Shown here: positions 28,732 through 39,854 of the stretch, one piece after another
How positions within the stretch are numbered: the first letter of the stretch is position 1
Layout of the letters: the number at the start of each line of letters is the position of its first letter
DNA from: Megasphaera sp.
Lineage (GTDB): Bacteria; Bacillota; Negativicutes; Veillonellales; Megasphaeraceae
Assembly (NCBI GenBank): GCA_022641375.1
Contig: JALCDF010000002.1
Span: 1-64,000 of the forward strand
DNA: 64,000 nt
Direction: 5' to 3'
Made by a program: the position numbers and the translations under genes
Notes under the pieces: model-generated
Told to the model about the DNA's origin: nothing
Seen by the model: only the letters and a program-made list of their open reading frames with translations
The model's database searches: none

Positions 28732-30402
28732 CTACGCTTTATACTGTGTATCTATGTATTTGTTTAGTACTAAGAGGGGAATCACTGTAAAAGCTACACA
28801 CAGGGCGGCCAGCGCCATGCCCAGGGATACACTGCCCTGTTCGAATTCACGCATGATAAAGGTGGAAATGACCAATACGTTCGGCGGTGCAATAAGACTC
28901 GGTGCGACGAGTTCGCGAATGCTGATGATAAAAGTCATCATCCAGCCGGCGGCAACTCCTTTTAAAATAAGGGGCAGTGTAATTTTGCGAAAAATATAGA
29001 AATGGCTGCCGCCGAATACTTGTCCTGCAGTCAGGAGGGATGCATTGATCTGGGTAAAGGAACTGGTTACGTATTGTACGGAATAGGGCAGAAAGAGGAC
29101 GACGTACGTAATGATCATGATGCCCATCGTATTATATACAGGCAGTATATCGTATATATCATTCCAGAAGAGCATGATGCCGATGACCAGCACAATACCA
29201 GGAAGCATTTCCGGCAGGAGGCTGACAGCTTCCAGTACCTTACCGTTATGATGCCGATAACGGCGTACGGCCAGGACAATGAGGGTACCGGCAGCGGCAC
29301 CGATCGTCGCTGCGGTAACGGCCAGAAACAGGCTGTTTGTCAGTGCTTGGATGGCATAGGTGTTTGATGTAAATAGTTCGTAGTAGTGACTGAACGTAAA
29401 ATTTCCGGCGGCTATCCCATAGCCGCGGAGATGGATAAGGCTGGTCGTAATAACCGAAAAATAGGGGATACCGATGGCGATGAACAGAATCACCACAATA
29501 TAGATCCAGGCACAGTATTTTTTCAGTACCGGCAGGGGATGGATGACGGCAGCGGAACCTTTGCCATTAATGAGGTTATAACTACGATGGGTGGTGATGT
29601 AGTTTTGCAGCACCCATAGGAGCAGACAAATGGTAATGAGCACGGATGATAATACAGCGGCTTTGCCGAAGGAGATAGGTGCTATAGCAGCATAGCGGTG
29701 AATATCCGTGGTAAATGCGGCATATCCGATGCGCCGTCCCAGTGTATAAGGGGTACCGTATTCAGATAACGTCTTGACAAAGACCAGCAGGGCGCCGATA
29801 ACATAATTTCCCGTGAGCAGGGGAAAGAAAATTTTGCGCATCCGTTGTATAAAGCCTGCTCCGAAAATAGTCGCTGATTCTTCGAGACTGGCAGGGACAT
29901 GGAGCATGGCATTTTTCATCAGTATCATCATGAAAGGGAATACGTGCAGACTCATGACCAGTACTAGGCCGGCCAGCGTAAAAAAAGCCGGTATTCCGTC
30001 TGAAAACAGAGTGGGACATAGTTGTCCTAAGAGACCGCGCTTCTGCATACATAAAATCCATCCCATGGAAGCAATATAGGGAGGTGTCATAAAGGGAATT
30101 AGGAATATAATATCAAAAAATTTATATTTTGCAAAAGTGGTCCGGGAAAAAAGATAAGCCAGGGGAATGGCAATGAGGGTCGATATCACCACGACCCAGA
30201 GCCCCAGGACGATGGAATTGACAATCATGGTGATGTTGTCTGATTCCATGAGTGTTGCCGTAACAAGCGAAAAATCAAGGCGGTCATTGATGATGACCGC
30301 CTTGATGAATATCGTAATCAGTGGGCAAACGATTAAAAATAGTAGTAATATTTCTAGTGATGCAAGAACCGGTATATGTTTTCCATCATGTTGTCGTATC
30401 AT
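28732..30402 (-). CDS. ABC transporter permease, fused two-domain Fe3+/AEP type (FbpB-like)
   Basis: 556 aa; two copies of a binding-protein-dependent permease core, including EAA-like SLEESATIFGAGFIQRMRKIFFPLL and SLLTAGQVFGGSHFYIFRKITLPLI. Confidence 0.88.
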   Translation of the reverse strand: MIRQHDGKHIPVLASLEILLLFLIVCPLITIFIKAVIINDRLDFSLVTATLMESDNITMIVNSIVLGLWVVVISTLIAIPLAYLFSRTTFAKYKFFDIIFLIPFMTPPYIASMGWILCMQKRGLLGQLCPTLFSDGIPAFFTLAGLVLVMSLHVFPFMMILMKNAMLHVPASLEESATIFGAGFIQRMRKIFFPLLTGNYVIGALLVFVKTLSEYGTPYTLGRRIGYAAFTTDIHRYAAIAPISFGKAAVLSSVLITICLLLWVLQNYITTHRSYNLINGKGSAAVIHPLPVLKKYCAWIYIVVILFIAIGIPYFSVITTSLIHLRGYGIAAGNFTFSHYYELFTSNTYAIQALTNSLFLAVTAATIGAAAGTLIVLAVRRYRHHNGKVLEAVSLLPEMLPGIVLVIGIMLFWNDIYDILPVYNTMGIMIITYVVLFLPYSVQYVTSSFTQINASLLTAGQVFGGSHFYIFRKITLPLILKGVAAGWMMTFIISIRELVAPSLIAPPNVLVISTFIMREFEQGSVSLGMALAALCVAFTVIPLLVLNKYIDTQYKA

Positions 30403-30414
30403 ATAGTTCTCCTC

Positions 30415-31422
30415 TTATTTACATAAGTTATTTAATTTTTTAGCCGTATCCGCGGCGATAGCCATCATGTTGTCCCATTCAGGCGTAATCTGGGGAATCG
30501 ATTCGAGCGGTGTTCCTTTGGCTTTGATATCACGCCGTCCGGGAATGAGAAAGGCATTGGCAATGAGCTGTTGGGCTTCATCGGAAAGCAGGTAATCCAT
30601 GAATTTCTTAGCGTTTTCCGTATCCGGTGCGTTTTTCATGATCATTGCCGGCCGGGGATTGATAATCGTACCGCTCTTGGGATAATAGATTGCCAGTGGT
30701 TCGCCTTTTTTGATGGCTTCATAGGCATTATAATCTACGCCGGCGACGAGGATTCCCACTTCACCGGTAGTGACGGCTTCCATCGCTGCTTTATTGGCAC
30801 CGGGTATTTTCATGCCATTTTCAGCCAGGGCCTGAAAGGTATTCCAACCGTTTTTATTGACGTAGCCAGCGAGGAAGTCTTTGCAGGCGCCGGATTTTTC
30901 CGGATCGGGAATAGCCAGCATGCCACGATAGCGTGGATTGGCCAGTTCATCCCAATCGGCATTTAATTCGGGAGTGATATTTGTATTGTAAATGATGCCG
31001 GCAGCTGAGGCTGAATAACCGACAAGCTGATTATCTCCGTCAATCCAGTCATTTACCAGGGCATCTGCCTGACTGGGCCGGTAGGATTGCAGTTCCCCTT
31101 TTTGTTTCATGGATAAACCGTCAGACCAGGATGCGAGGATGACAACATCGGCGACGGGATTGGATTTTTCCGCTTCCAGCCGGGCCAGGATTTCGCCGGT
31201 GGTACCTTGGAATTTTTCAACTTTAATGCCGGCTTTCTTTTCAAATCCCTGACAAAGTTTGTCGGATAAACCGGCTGGAGACGGCATATATACCGTAATT
31301 TTTTGTTCCGGGGCGGCCGCTTGCTTTTCAGTACCATTGGTGTCAGTCCGGGTGCCGCAGGCAGCCAGAGAAACACAGAGGCTGGTGGACAGGACGAGGG
31401 ATAGGAGCTTTTTCAGTTTCAT
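30415..31422 (-). CDS. ABC transporter substrate-binding lipoprotein, Fe3+-type family
   Basis: Lipobox SLAACG; KITVYMPSPAGLSDKLCQGFEKKAGIKVEKFQGTTGEILARLEAEK; start at 31422. Confidence 0.88.
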   Translation of the reverse strand: MKLKKLLSLVLSTSLCVSLAACGTRTDTNGTEKQAAAPEQKITVYMPSPAGLSDKLCQGFEKKAGIKVEKFQGTTGEILARLEAEKSNPVADVVILASWSDGLSMKQKGELQSYRPSQADALVNDWIDGDNQLVGYSASAAGIIYNTNITPELNADWDELANPRYRGMLAIPDPEKSGACKDFLAGYVNKNGWNTFQALAENGMKIPGANKAAMEAVTTGEVGILVAGVDYNAYEAIKKGEPLAIYYPKSGTIINPRPAMIMKNAPDTENAKKFMDYLLSDEAQQLIANAFLIPGRRDIKAKGTPLESIPQITPEWDNMMAIAADTAKKLNNLCK

Positions 31423-31493
31423 AGGTAACCTCTTTTCATAGGAACGATAAAGATAATGTAATATAAGGTTCTGTACAGTGGCGGTGCCGGATA

Positions 31494-32447
31494 TCATACC
31501 TGGATAATATCCGCATTGTCGATGCACAGGGAAATCATTTTTCCTGATGCCATTTTATATGGGGATAAGCAGGTCCAATGTTCATCATGATATTTCAGAT
31601 GAATTTGGTAGGTATTTCCTAGAAATTGACTGGAGAGCACCTGGGCCGGGAAGGTATGATACTGAAGTTTTGTACGGGACAGGGATTTTTCCGGACGGAA
31701 CATATGATGTTCGTCAATCCAGTTCGATAATCCGATAAAATGAGCGACGAATGGCGTCTTGGGAGAATTATAAATGATTTCCGGAACATCGTATTGTTCG
31801 ATATGCCCGTTTTCCATGATAGCGATTTTGTCACTCATGCTCATGGCTTCAGTCTGATCATGCGTGACAAAGACGGCGGTGATATTCAGGCGGGCGACTA
31901 ATTCACGCAATTCGATGCGCATTCTTTCACGTAACAGTGCGTCCAGCGCAGAGAGGGGTTCATCGAAGAGTATACATTCCGGCTCGATGACGATGGCCCG
32001 GGCGAAGGATACGCGTTGTTGCTGTCCGCCTGAAAGCTGATGGGGATAGCAATCGGCTTTGTCATCCAGCTGCACCGCATGAAGGGCCGTTGTTACTTTT
32101 TCCTCGAGGTTTTCCGTATGTCCGGTGGCGCGCAGGCCAAATGCGACATTTTCAAAGGCGGTCATGTGCGGCCATAGGGAAAAATCCTGAAAGACAAATC
32201 CGAGACCGCGTTTTTCTGGGGAGATATTGATTCCCTTTGACTGGGAAAACATGCAACGGTCATCAAAGTACACTTCGCCGCTATCGGGACATTCCAAGCC
32301 GGAAATTATGCGTAAGAGCGTAGTCTTACCACATCCGGAAGAACCCAGCAGGGTAGTAAAACTGGCATCGTCGATGATCAGGGATACATCGCGGATGACT
32401 GATTTATTCCCATAGGATTTATGGATATGATGTAATGAGATTTTCAT
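31494..32447 (-). CDS. ABC transporter ATP-binding protein, Fe3+-type family
   Basis: LLGSSGCGKTTLLRIISGLE, LSGGQQQRVSFARAIV, ILFDEPLSALDALLR; start MKISLHHIHKSYG at 32447. Confidence 0.92.
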   Translation of the reverse strand: MKISLHHIHKSYGNKSVIRDVSLIIDDASFTTLLGSSGCGKTTLLRIISGLECPDSGEVYFDDRCMFSQSKGINISPEKRGLGFVFQDFSLWPHMTAFENVAFGLRATGHTENLEEKVTTALHAVQLDDKADCYPHQLSGGQQQRVSFARAIVIEPECILFDEPLSALDALLRERMRIELRELVARLNITAVFVTHDQTEAMSMSDKIAIMENGHIEQYDVPEIIYNSPKTPFVAHFIGLSNWIDEHHMFRPEKSLSRTKLQYHTFPAQVLSSQFLGNTYQIHLKYHDEHWTCLSPYKMASGKMISLCIDNADIIQV

Positions 32448-32761
32448 GATACCTCCTGGAAAATATGGATAACACATTTCACAGGCAATGATATCGCAAA
32501 AGGATATAATATATATGTGTGTTTCGTAAATACATTGTAAAGCTGGTTATTTACCGCAGGAAATATTCTTATCTCTGCTGTCATGAGAGGCTGTTTGTTT
32601 TTTTCGATTCGGTATGTATATATACAATATTATAGGAAATGGGTTAGTGTAGACATGTTTTTAATTATAGTGTAGAATGTCATAATAGATTCATGTATAG
32701 ATTATACGGGTGTTTTTATATACCCATGCGGTTTCAGATATCAAAGATAGGTGGAGAAAGT

Positions 32762-35035
32762 ATGTTAGAAGTTCCTATAAAACGTACCATTATTATTGAT
32801 GATAAAAAGAAAAAGAAACGGGGTCGCAAGAAGAAGGCTGATGGCGAGAAAATGGTCATTCACGGCACGGTGAACCTGCCGGAGAAAAAGCCTCTTCAAA
32901 AAATGGATCCCCTGCCGAAGAATGCCAAAAATCTGGTTATTGTGGAATCTCCTGCCAAAGCCAAGACCATTGAAAAATTCCTGGGCAGTTCCTATAAAGT
33001 CATGGCCAGCCGCGGCCATCTCCGCGATTTGCCGCGCAATCAGTTCGGCGTCAATATCGAAGAACATTTTTCGCCGACGTATACGAACATGTGGGACAAG
33101 CGCAAGCTGATTGACGAATTACAGAACGAATATATCCGTTCGAAGAAAGTGTATCTGGCAACTGACCCTGACCGCGAAGGAGAAGCGATTTCATGGCATT
33201 TGGCCCATTTGCTGAATATGGACCCCAAAGAAAAATGCCGGATCATGTTCCATGAAATCACTAAAAAAGCGGTATTAGCGGGAATAGATGACCCGGAACC
33301 CATTAATTTGCCCAAAGTCGATGCGCAGCAGGCACGCCGTGTCCTGGATCGTATCGTCGGGTATAAATTGAGTCCGCTCCTTTGGAAAAAGGTTTGCAAG
33401 GGACTCAGCGCAGGCCGTGTCCAATCCGTTGCGGTCCGGCTTATTTGTGAACGGGAAGAAGAAATCAAGGCTTTCGTCCCCGAAGAATACTGGTCTATTG
33501 CCGGTATGTATAAGACCGTGGACGGACTGACCCTGCATACGGAATTAGCGAAGATCGACGGCAAAAAGGCGTCCATTGCAGATGGTGATACGGCCAGGAA
33601 GATTGCCGCAGATCTGCAGTGGGAACAACAGGGACAGGCGGATCATGAAGCCGATATCATTACCAAAGTAGAAAAACGTAAGCGTAAACGGCAGCCACAG
33701 CCTCCGTTCACGACATCGACCATGCAGCAGGAATGTGTTTCCAAACTCAATTTCGGCGCGAAAAAGACGATGATGCTGGCCCAGCAATTATACGAAGGGC
33801 TGGATATCGGCGAACAGGGCCATGTCGGCCTGATCACCTATATGCGTACGGACTCGACGCGTATCAATGACGATATGATCCAGGATGCCCGGGATTTCGT
33901 TACGGCGAATTACGGCAGTGAATTCATTCCGCCCAAACCCCGTGTATATAAGACGAAACAAACCAGTCAGGATGCCCATGAAGCGATTCGTCCGACATCT
34001 CTGGAATTGACGCCGCACAGTATCGCATCGTTTTTGTCACGGGACCAGCTGCGTCTTTATACGCTCATTTGGAACCGCTTCCTGGCCAGCCAGATGGAAT
34101 CGGTAGAAACCGAACATATGGCGATCCTCATCGAATCGGGCCCGTATGAATTGAAGGCCGCCGGCTATAAAGTGGTCTTTAAAGGGTTCACGGAACTCTA
34201 TGAAGATGCCAAGAAGGATAAAACCTTATCGGAACTTCCTAAGATAGAAGCTCATACGGTCGTCCATAATACATCGGTCGAACCGATACAGCATTTTACC
34301 CAGCCGCCGGCCCGCTATACCGAAGCCAGCCTGATCAAGACGCTGGAAGAAAAGGGCATCGGCAGACCGAGTACCTATGCGCCGATTATGGATACGATAC
34401 AGAACCGCAATTATGTTGAAAAAAAGGACAAGCAATTCGTGCCGACAGAATTGGGCGTTATCATCGTTGATTTGTTGAAAAAATATTTTGAACAAATCAT
34501 CAATGTCGGATTTACGGCCCATATGGAAGAAGAACTCGATGATATCGAACAGAGCAAGGATACGTATGAACATGTCCTGCAGGAATTTTATGATATCTTT
34601 AAACCGGAAATGGATGCAGCGGAAGAACATATGGAAAAAGTTACCGTTGCCGGTCAGGATTCCGGCCAGGTATGTGAGCTCTGCGGGGCGCCTATGGTCT
34701 ATAAATTCGGCCGGTTTGGCAAATTCCTGGCATGTTCCAATTTCCCGGAATGCCGTAATACCAAAGCTATCGTAGAAGATCTGGGGATTACCTGTCCGAA
34801 GTGCGGCAAGGGATCGCTCATCCGGCGGAAATCGCGGCGGGGCCGTGTGTTTTACGGCTGCAGCGAGTATCCGGATTGTGATTTCGTGTTATGGAACGAA
34901 CCGGTAGATAAAAAATGCCCCAAATGCGGCAGTATCATGGTCATTAAGCATTATAAAAAGGGACCGGATAAACTGTTTTGCAGCAATGCCGAATGTGAAA
35001 ATCATAAGAATGGAGAAATCGTGAATGAAGAATAG
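32762..35035 (+). CDS. topA: DNA topoisomerase I with Lys-rich N-terminal extension and C-terminal zinc fingers
   Basis: [28 protein letters not shown], and C-terminal CxxC pairs (CELCGAPM..., CPKCGKGS..., CPKCGSIM...). Confidence 0.96.
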   Translation: MLEVPIKRTIIIDDKKKKKRGRKKKADGEKMVIHGTVNLPEKKPLQKMDPLPKNAKNLVIVESPAKAKTIEKFLGSSYKVMASRGHLRDLPRNQFGVNIEEHFSPTYTNMWDKRKLIDELQNEYIRSKKVYLATDPDREGEAISWHLAHLLNMDPKEKCRIMFHEITKKAVLAGIDDPEPINLPKVDAQQARRVLDRIVGYKLSPLLWKKVCKGLSAGRVQSVAVRLICEREEEIKAFVPEEYWSIAGMYKTVDGLTLHTELAKIDGKKASIADGDTARKIAADLQWEQQGQADHEADIITKVEKRKRKRQPQPPFTTSTMQQECVSKLNFGAKKTMMLAQQLYEGLDIGEQGHVGLITYMRTDSTRINDDMIQDARDFVTANYGSEFIPPKPRVYKTKQTSQDAHEAIRPTSLELTPHSIASFLSRDQLRLYTLIWNRFLASQMESVETEHMAILIESGPYELKAAGYKVVFKGFTELYEDAKKDKTLSELPKIEAHTVVHNTSVEPIQHFTQPPARYTEASLIKTLEEKGIGRPSTYAPIMDTIQNRNYVEKKDKQFVPTELGVIIVDLLKKYFEQIINVGFTAHMEEELDDIEQSKDTYEHVLQEFYDIFKPEMDAAEEHMEKVTVAGQDSGQVCELCGAPMVYKFGRFGKFLACSNFPECRNTKAIVEDLGITCPKCGKGSLIRRKSRRGRVFYGCSEYPDCDFVLWNEPVDKKCPKCGSIMVIKHYKKGPDKLFCSNAECENHKNGEIVNEE

Positions 35036-36338
35036 CGTCTTAGTCATCGGAGCCGGCCTGGCCGGGTCGGAAGCGGCCTGGCAACTGGTTCAGCGGGGGA
35101 TTCCCGTTGAATTGGCCGAAATGCGGCCGGTAAAATCTTCACCGGCCCATCATACGGAGTATTTTGCCGAATTGGTGTGCAGCAATTCACTGCGGGCCGC
35201 CAATATCGAAAATGCTGTAGGATTATTAAAAGAAGAAATGCGGCAGCTCGATTCGCTGATCATGATGTCTGCTGATGCCAACCGTGTTCCTGCCGGCGGT
35301 GCGCTGGCCGTGGACCGGGTGCCGTTCAGCCAGATGATTACGGAAAAACTGCAGTCGAATCCGCTGGTAACGGTTATCCATGAAGAAATATCCGCATTAC
35401 CCAAAGATCAGGTATGCATCATCGCTACCGGTCCATTGACCAGTGAAGCCATGTCGGATGCCATCCGCAATCTTACGGGCAAGGACTATTTTCATTTTCA
35501 TGATGCCGCAGCGCCTATCGTTACGCTGGAATCCCTGGATATGACCAAGGTCTATCGGGCTGCCCGCTATGGTAAGGGCGGGGCAGATTATCTGAACTGT
35601 CCCTTTACCCAGGAAGAATATGAAGCATTCTGGCAGGCCTTGACGACGGCCGAATGTGCCGAGCTGCATGAGTTCGAAAAAAAGGATGCCGTCTTTGAAG
35701 GGTGTATGCCTATAGAAATCATGGCTGCCCGCGGCGTCGATACGATTCGTTATGGTCCGTTGAAGCCTGTCGGCCTGGAACTTCCCGACACGGGCGAACG
35801 CCCCTATGCGGTGGTACAACTGCGGCAGGACAACGGCAGTGCGACCCTGTATAATATCGTCGGTTTCCAGACCCATTTGAAATTCCCGGAACAGAAACGG
35901 GTATTTTCCATGATTCCCGGTCTGGAACATGCGGAATTTGTCCGCTATGGCGTAATGCACCGGAATTCCTATATCAATTCGCCGGAATTACTGCTGCCGA
36001 CATTGCAGTTCCGTAACCTGCCGAATGTCTTTGTTGCCGGCCAGCTCACCGGTGTCGAAGGATATCTGGAATCGGCTTCCATGGGGCTTCTGGCAGGAAT
36101 CAATGCCGCAAAATATTTGCAGGGCAATGAATGTATTACCTTTTCAAAGCAGACTGCCATCGGCGGCCTGAGCCAGTACATTTCCAGCGGCCCGAATGAC
36201 CATTTCCAGCCCATGAATGTCAATTTCGGCATCATGGAACCCCTGGGGAACAAAAAACGTATGAAAAAGCGGGAAAAGAATGCCCTTTTGGCCAAACGGG
36301 CACTGGCAGAAATAGAAATTATGAAATCAAAGGTGTAA
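35025..36338 (+). CDS. trmFO: Methylenetetrahydrofolate-tRNA-(uracil-5-)-methyltransferase TrmFO
   Basis: [54 protein letters not shown]. Confidence 0.96.
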   Translation: MKNSVLVIGAGLAGSEAAWQLVQRGIPVELAEMRPVKSSPAHHTEYFAELVCSNSLRAANIENAVGLLKEEMRQLDSLIMMSADANRVPAGGALAVDRVPFSQMITEKLQSNPLVTVIHEEISALPKDQVCIIATGPLTSEAMSDAIRNLTGKDYFHFHDAAAPIVTLESLDMTKVYRAARYGKGGADYLNCPFTQEEYEAFWQALTTAECAELHEFEKKDAVFEGCMPIEIMAARGVDTIRYGPLKPVGLELPDTGERPYAVVQLRQDNGSATLYNIVGFQTHLKFPEQKRVFSMIPGLEHAEFVRYGVMHRNSYINSPELLLPTLQFRNLPNVFVAGQLTGVEGYLESASMGLLAGINAAKYLQGNECITFSKQTAIGGLSQYISSGPNDHFQPMNVNFGIMEPLGNKKRMKKREKNALLAKRALAEIEIMKSKV

Positions 36339-36423
36339 TATAGATATAGCAGCTGCCCGGGCCTGGCCCGGCAGTGCTAAAAGGAAGGCCGGTATGGTAT
36401 CGGCAGATAGGAGACAACGTATA

Positions 36424-36963
36424 ATGGAAACATCATTTCATGCTACCACGATAGTGGCAGTGCAGCGTAATGGTAAAACGGCTATTGCCGGCGACGGACA
36501 GGTTACGATGGGGAATTCCGTTATTATGAAAGGGACGGCCCAGAAAGTTCGTCGGTTGTATCAGGGAAAGATTATCAGCGGCTTTGCCGGTTCAGTGGCA
36601 GATGCCTTTACGCTTTTTGATCATTTTGAAGAAAAATTGAATCAATATAACGGCAATCTGGTTCGCAGTGCAGTAGAACTGGCTAAGGATTGGCGTTCCG
36701 ATAAGATTCTCCATAAGCTGGAAGCGTTACTGCTGGTAGCGGACGCCCAGCGTATTTTATTGATTTCCGGCAATGGTGAAGTAATCGAACCGGATGACGG
36801 CATCCTGGCTATCGGTTCCGGCGGCAATTATGCGCTGGCTTCCGGCCGGGCTTTATTGCAGAATACCGATATGTCAGCTAAAGAAATTGCCGAAAAGTCA
36901 CTCCATATTGCTGCTGATATTTGTGTGTATACCAATCACAATGTCATTGTAGAAGAAATTTAG
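36424..36963 (+). CDS. hslV: ATP-dependent protease peptidase subunit HslV
   Basis: [31 protein letters not shown]; start at 36424. Confidence 0.96.
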   Translation: METSFHATTIVAVQRNGKTAIAGDGQVTMGNSVIMKGTAQKVRRLYQGKIISGFAGSVADAFTLFDHFEEKLNQYNGNLVRSAVELAKDWRSDKILHKLEALLLVADAQRILLISGNGEVIEPDDGILAIGSGGNYALASGRALLQNTDMSAKEIAEKSLHIAADICVYTNHNVIVEEI

Positions 36964-37059
36964 CAGCCGGAATGGCAGGCAGCGTAGGATATACGTGTTT
37001 TCCGACAGATAATAGAAAACAAGTTTGCGCTTATCCGCAAAGGAAGGAATATTGATACG

Positions 37060-38475
37060 ATGAAAGATACAGAATTGACGCCTAAACAAATTGTCTCCGA
37101 ACTCGATAAATATATTATCGGGCAGGATGAAGCCAAAAAATCAGTGGCTATCGCATTGCGCAACCGCTGGCGGCGTAAACGGCTGAGTGAAGAAATGCAG
37201 GAAGAAATCATTCCGAAGAACATCCTCCTCATCGGTCCTACCGGTGTCGGCAAGACAGAAATCGCCCGCCGCCTGGCCCGTCTCGTCGGAGCTCCCTTTA
37301 TCAAGGTGGAAGCTACGAAGTATACGGAAGTAGGGTATGTGGGCCGTGATGTCGAACAGATTATCCGTGATCTCGTGGCCAACGCAATCCGCATGGTCCA
37401 GGAACAGGAAAGCCAGCATTATGAACAGAAAGCGGCAGACGAAGCGGATAAACGGATCCTGCAGGTGCTGTGGCCTAAAAAAGAAGAAATCAAAGAAAAA
37501 GTAACCCATCCGATGGATATGTTCTTCTCCGCCGATGACGACGAAGAAGACGGCAACAAGACACCGGATCAGCCTAAATCCATTGAAGCGGGCCATTCGG
37601 ACCGCCGCCAGAAGATGCTGGCCGAAATCCGCAGCCATAAGATGGACGACCGGGAAATCGAAGTCGAAGTGGCAGAACAGGAACGGTCTGTCCAGGGCAT
37701 CCTGACCGGGAATTCGACAGAAGAACTGACAAATAATTTCCAGGAAATGCTGGGCAGTATCATGCCTAAGAAGAAGAAAAAGAAGAAGATGACCATTGCC
37801 AAAGCGCGGGAAATCTTCAAAGAAGAAGAATTGGAAAAATGCCTGGATATGGATGTCATCGTGGACAAAGCCGTCGAAGCTACGGAAGAATCAGGTATCG
37901 TATTTATCGATGAATTCGATAAGATCGCTGAAAAGGGCCGTGCCAATGGCCCCGATGTATCTCGCGAAGGTGTACAGCGCGATATCCTTCCTATCGTAGA
38001 AGGAGCTACGGTCAACACGAAATACGGTCCGGTCAAGACGGATCATATCCTGTTCATCGCTGCCGGTGCGTTCCACGTATCCAAACCGAGTGATCTGATT
38101 CCAGAATTACAGGGGCGTTTTCCAATCCGTGTAGAACTGCAATCATTGACGATAGAAGATTTCCGTAAGATTTTAACGGAACCGAATGAATCTCTGGTCA
38201 AACAATATACAGCATTACTGGCAACCGACGGGGTGGAATTGGAATTTACTGCCGATGGTATTGACTCGATTGCTGAGTATGCCTATCGGGTCAACCAGGT
38301 AACCGAAAATATCGGTGCCCGCCGCCTGCATACGATTTTGGAAAAGATATTGGAAGATGTATCGTATGAAGCGCCGTATGCAACGGAACAGCATATCGCT
38401 GTCAATAAAGATTTCGTAGCGGGCAAACTGAATGATGTTGTCCAAAATGTTGATTTGAGTCATTATATTCTTTAA
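37060..38475 (+). CDS. hslU: ATP-dependent protease ATPase subunit HslU
   Basis: TPKQIVSELDKYIIGQDEAKKSVAIALRNRWRR; GPTGVGKTEIARRLA; C-terminal DLSHYIL. Confidence 0.97.
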   Translation: MKDTELTPKQIVSELDKYIIGQDEAKKSVAIALRNRWRRKRLSEEMQEEIIPKNILLIGPTGVGKTEIARRLARLVGAPFIKVEATKYTEVGYVGRDVEQIIRDLVANAIRMVQEQESQHYEQKAADEADKRILQVLWPKKEEIKEKVTHPMDMFFSADDDEEDGNKTPDQPKSIEAGHSDRRQKMLAEIRSHKMDDREIEVEVAEQERSVQGILTGNSTEELTNNFQEMLGSIMPKKKKKKKMTIAKAREIFKEEELEKCLDMDVIVDKAVEATEESGIVFIDEFDKIAEKGRANGPDVSREGVQRDILPIVEGATVNTKYGPVKTDHILFIAAGAFHVSKPSDLIPELQGRFPIRVELQSLTIEDFRKILTEPNESLVKQYTALLATDGVELEFTADGIDSIAEYAYRVNQVTENIGARRLHTILEKILEDVSYEAPYATEQHIAVNKDFVAGKLNDVVQNVDLSHYIL

Positions 38476-38486
38476 AGAGGATGTTC

Positions 38487-39710
38487 ATGAGACCATATGC
38501 AAAGTTATATATAACAAAAAAAGGTGAAAAAGCGGCCCGGGGCGGACATCCCTGGGTCTATGGCGAAGAAGTGACGCGGGTGGAAGGCGCGTACCAGACG
38601 GGAGATATCGTAGATGTATACAGCGAAAAAGACCGCTATCTGGGTACGGGATTTGCCAATGATATTTCCAAGATCCGTGTCCGTATCCTGTCGAATAATA
38701 CCAATGACCGTTTTGATGAAGCATTTTGGCAGCGCCGGGTAAATTATGCGCTGGCATATCGCCGGACGGTCATGGGAGCAGATGATTTTTCCTGCTGCCG
38801 TCTTATTTTCGGCGATGCCGATCAGCTTCCCGGACTGACTGTCGACCGGTATAATGATATCCTGGTAGCGCAGACATTGTGCTACGGTATGGATCAGGTA
38901 AAACCGGTCATCTTCAAGGCTCTTGTCGAAGAATTGCAGGCTATGGGCGTGACCGTTCGGGGAATCTACGAACGGAATGACGTCGGCGTCCGCAAACTCG
39001 ACGGGATGGATCAGTATAAAGGCTGGTATAAAGCAGATTTCCTGCCGCAGCCGGAATCGGTCGTGACGACCATCAACGAAAACGGCATCCTGTATGAAGT
39101 CGATGTCGAAAATGGCCAGAAAACAGGATTTTTCCTGGATCAGAAATATAATCGCCGGGCTGTCGGCAAAATAGCTGCCGGGCACCATGTCCTGGATTGT
39201 TTCACCCATACGGGGGCCTTTGCCCTCAATGCGGCTAAAGGCGGCGCTGCATCGGTAGTGGCTGTCGATGTATCCAAGGAAGCTGTGGATATGACGGAAG
39301 AAAATATCCGGCGCAACGGCTGTGATGATATCGTTACGGTGCAACAGGCCAACGTATTTGATTTGCTGACGGAACTGGCAGAACAAAAATGCCATGATTA
39401 TGATTTTATCATCCTCGATCCGCCGGCGTTTACCAAATCTGGCCATACGGTCCGCAATGCCATGCGGGGATATAAGGAAATCAATCTGAAGGCCATGCGC
39501 CTGCTGCCACGGGGAGGCTATCTGGCGACGTGTTCATGCTCCCATTTTATGCGCAATGATTTGTTCCGTACCATGCTGCACGATGCGGCTGCCGATGCCG
39601 GTGTGCGGCTGCGGCAGATTGAAGAACGCCAGCAAGCGCCGGACCATCCTATTTTATGGAATGTTCCGGAAACGGATTATCTGAAATTTTACCTGTTCCA
39701 GGTTGTCTAG
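38487..39710 (+). CDS. Class I SAM-dependent rRNA methyltransferase, PUA domain (RlmI family)
   Basis: GGHPWVYGEEV PUA-like N-terminus, VLDCFTHTGAFALNAAKGGAASVVAVDVS, DFIILDPPAFTKS. Confidence 0.92.
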   Translation: MRPYAKLYITKKGEKAARGGHPWVYGEEVTRVEGAYQTGDIVDVYSEKDRYLGTGFANDISKIRVRILSNNTNDRFDEAFWQRRVNYALAYRRTVMGADDFSCCRLIFGDADQLPGLTVDRYNDILVAQTLCYGMDQVKPVIFKALVEELQAMGVTVRGIYERNDVGVRKLDGMDQYKGWYKADFLPQPESVVTTINENGILYEVDVENGQKTGFFLDQKYNRRAVGKIAAGHHVLDCFTHTGAFALNAAKGGAASVVAVDVSKEAVDMTEENIRRNGCDDIVTVQQANVFDLLTELAEQKCHDYDFIILDPPAFTKSGHTVRNAMRGYKEINLKAMRLLPRGGYLATCSCSHFMRNDLFRTMLHDAAADAGVRLRQIEERQQAPDHPILWNVPETDYLKFYLFQVV

Positions 39711-39802
39711 GAAAAGGCCCTGTATCTTGGTTGATACAGGGTCATATTATGATGGAGCGCTTTTTTTCATTTATTTTACTGGCCAAATCACGGGGAAATA
39801 GG

Positions 39803-39835
39803 TATAATATGAGCACAGCGAGTCTCGCTGTTTTT
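39803..39835 (+). promoter_or_regulatory. Predicted -10 element (TATAAT) and compact 5' hairpin upstream of pgeF
   Basis: GGTATAATATG followed by ACAGCGAG-TCT-CGCTGTTTTTAT. Confidence 0.4.
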
Positions 39836-39854
39836 ATGAAGGAGGTATGCTGTC

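Noticed and set aside
32448-32761. Fur box between the Fe3+-type ABC operon and topA
   Set aside because: No convincing GATAATGATAATCATTATC-like palindrome; only scattered AT-rich GATAT/ATAATATA matches.
38505-39446. 313-aa minus-strand ORF opposite the rRNA methyltransferase gene
   Set aside because: Antisense shadow ORF; low-complexity composition and no family signature.
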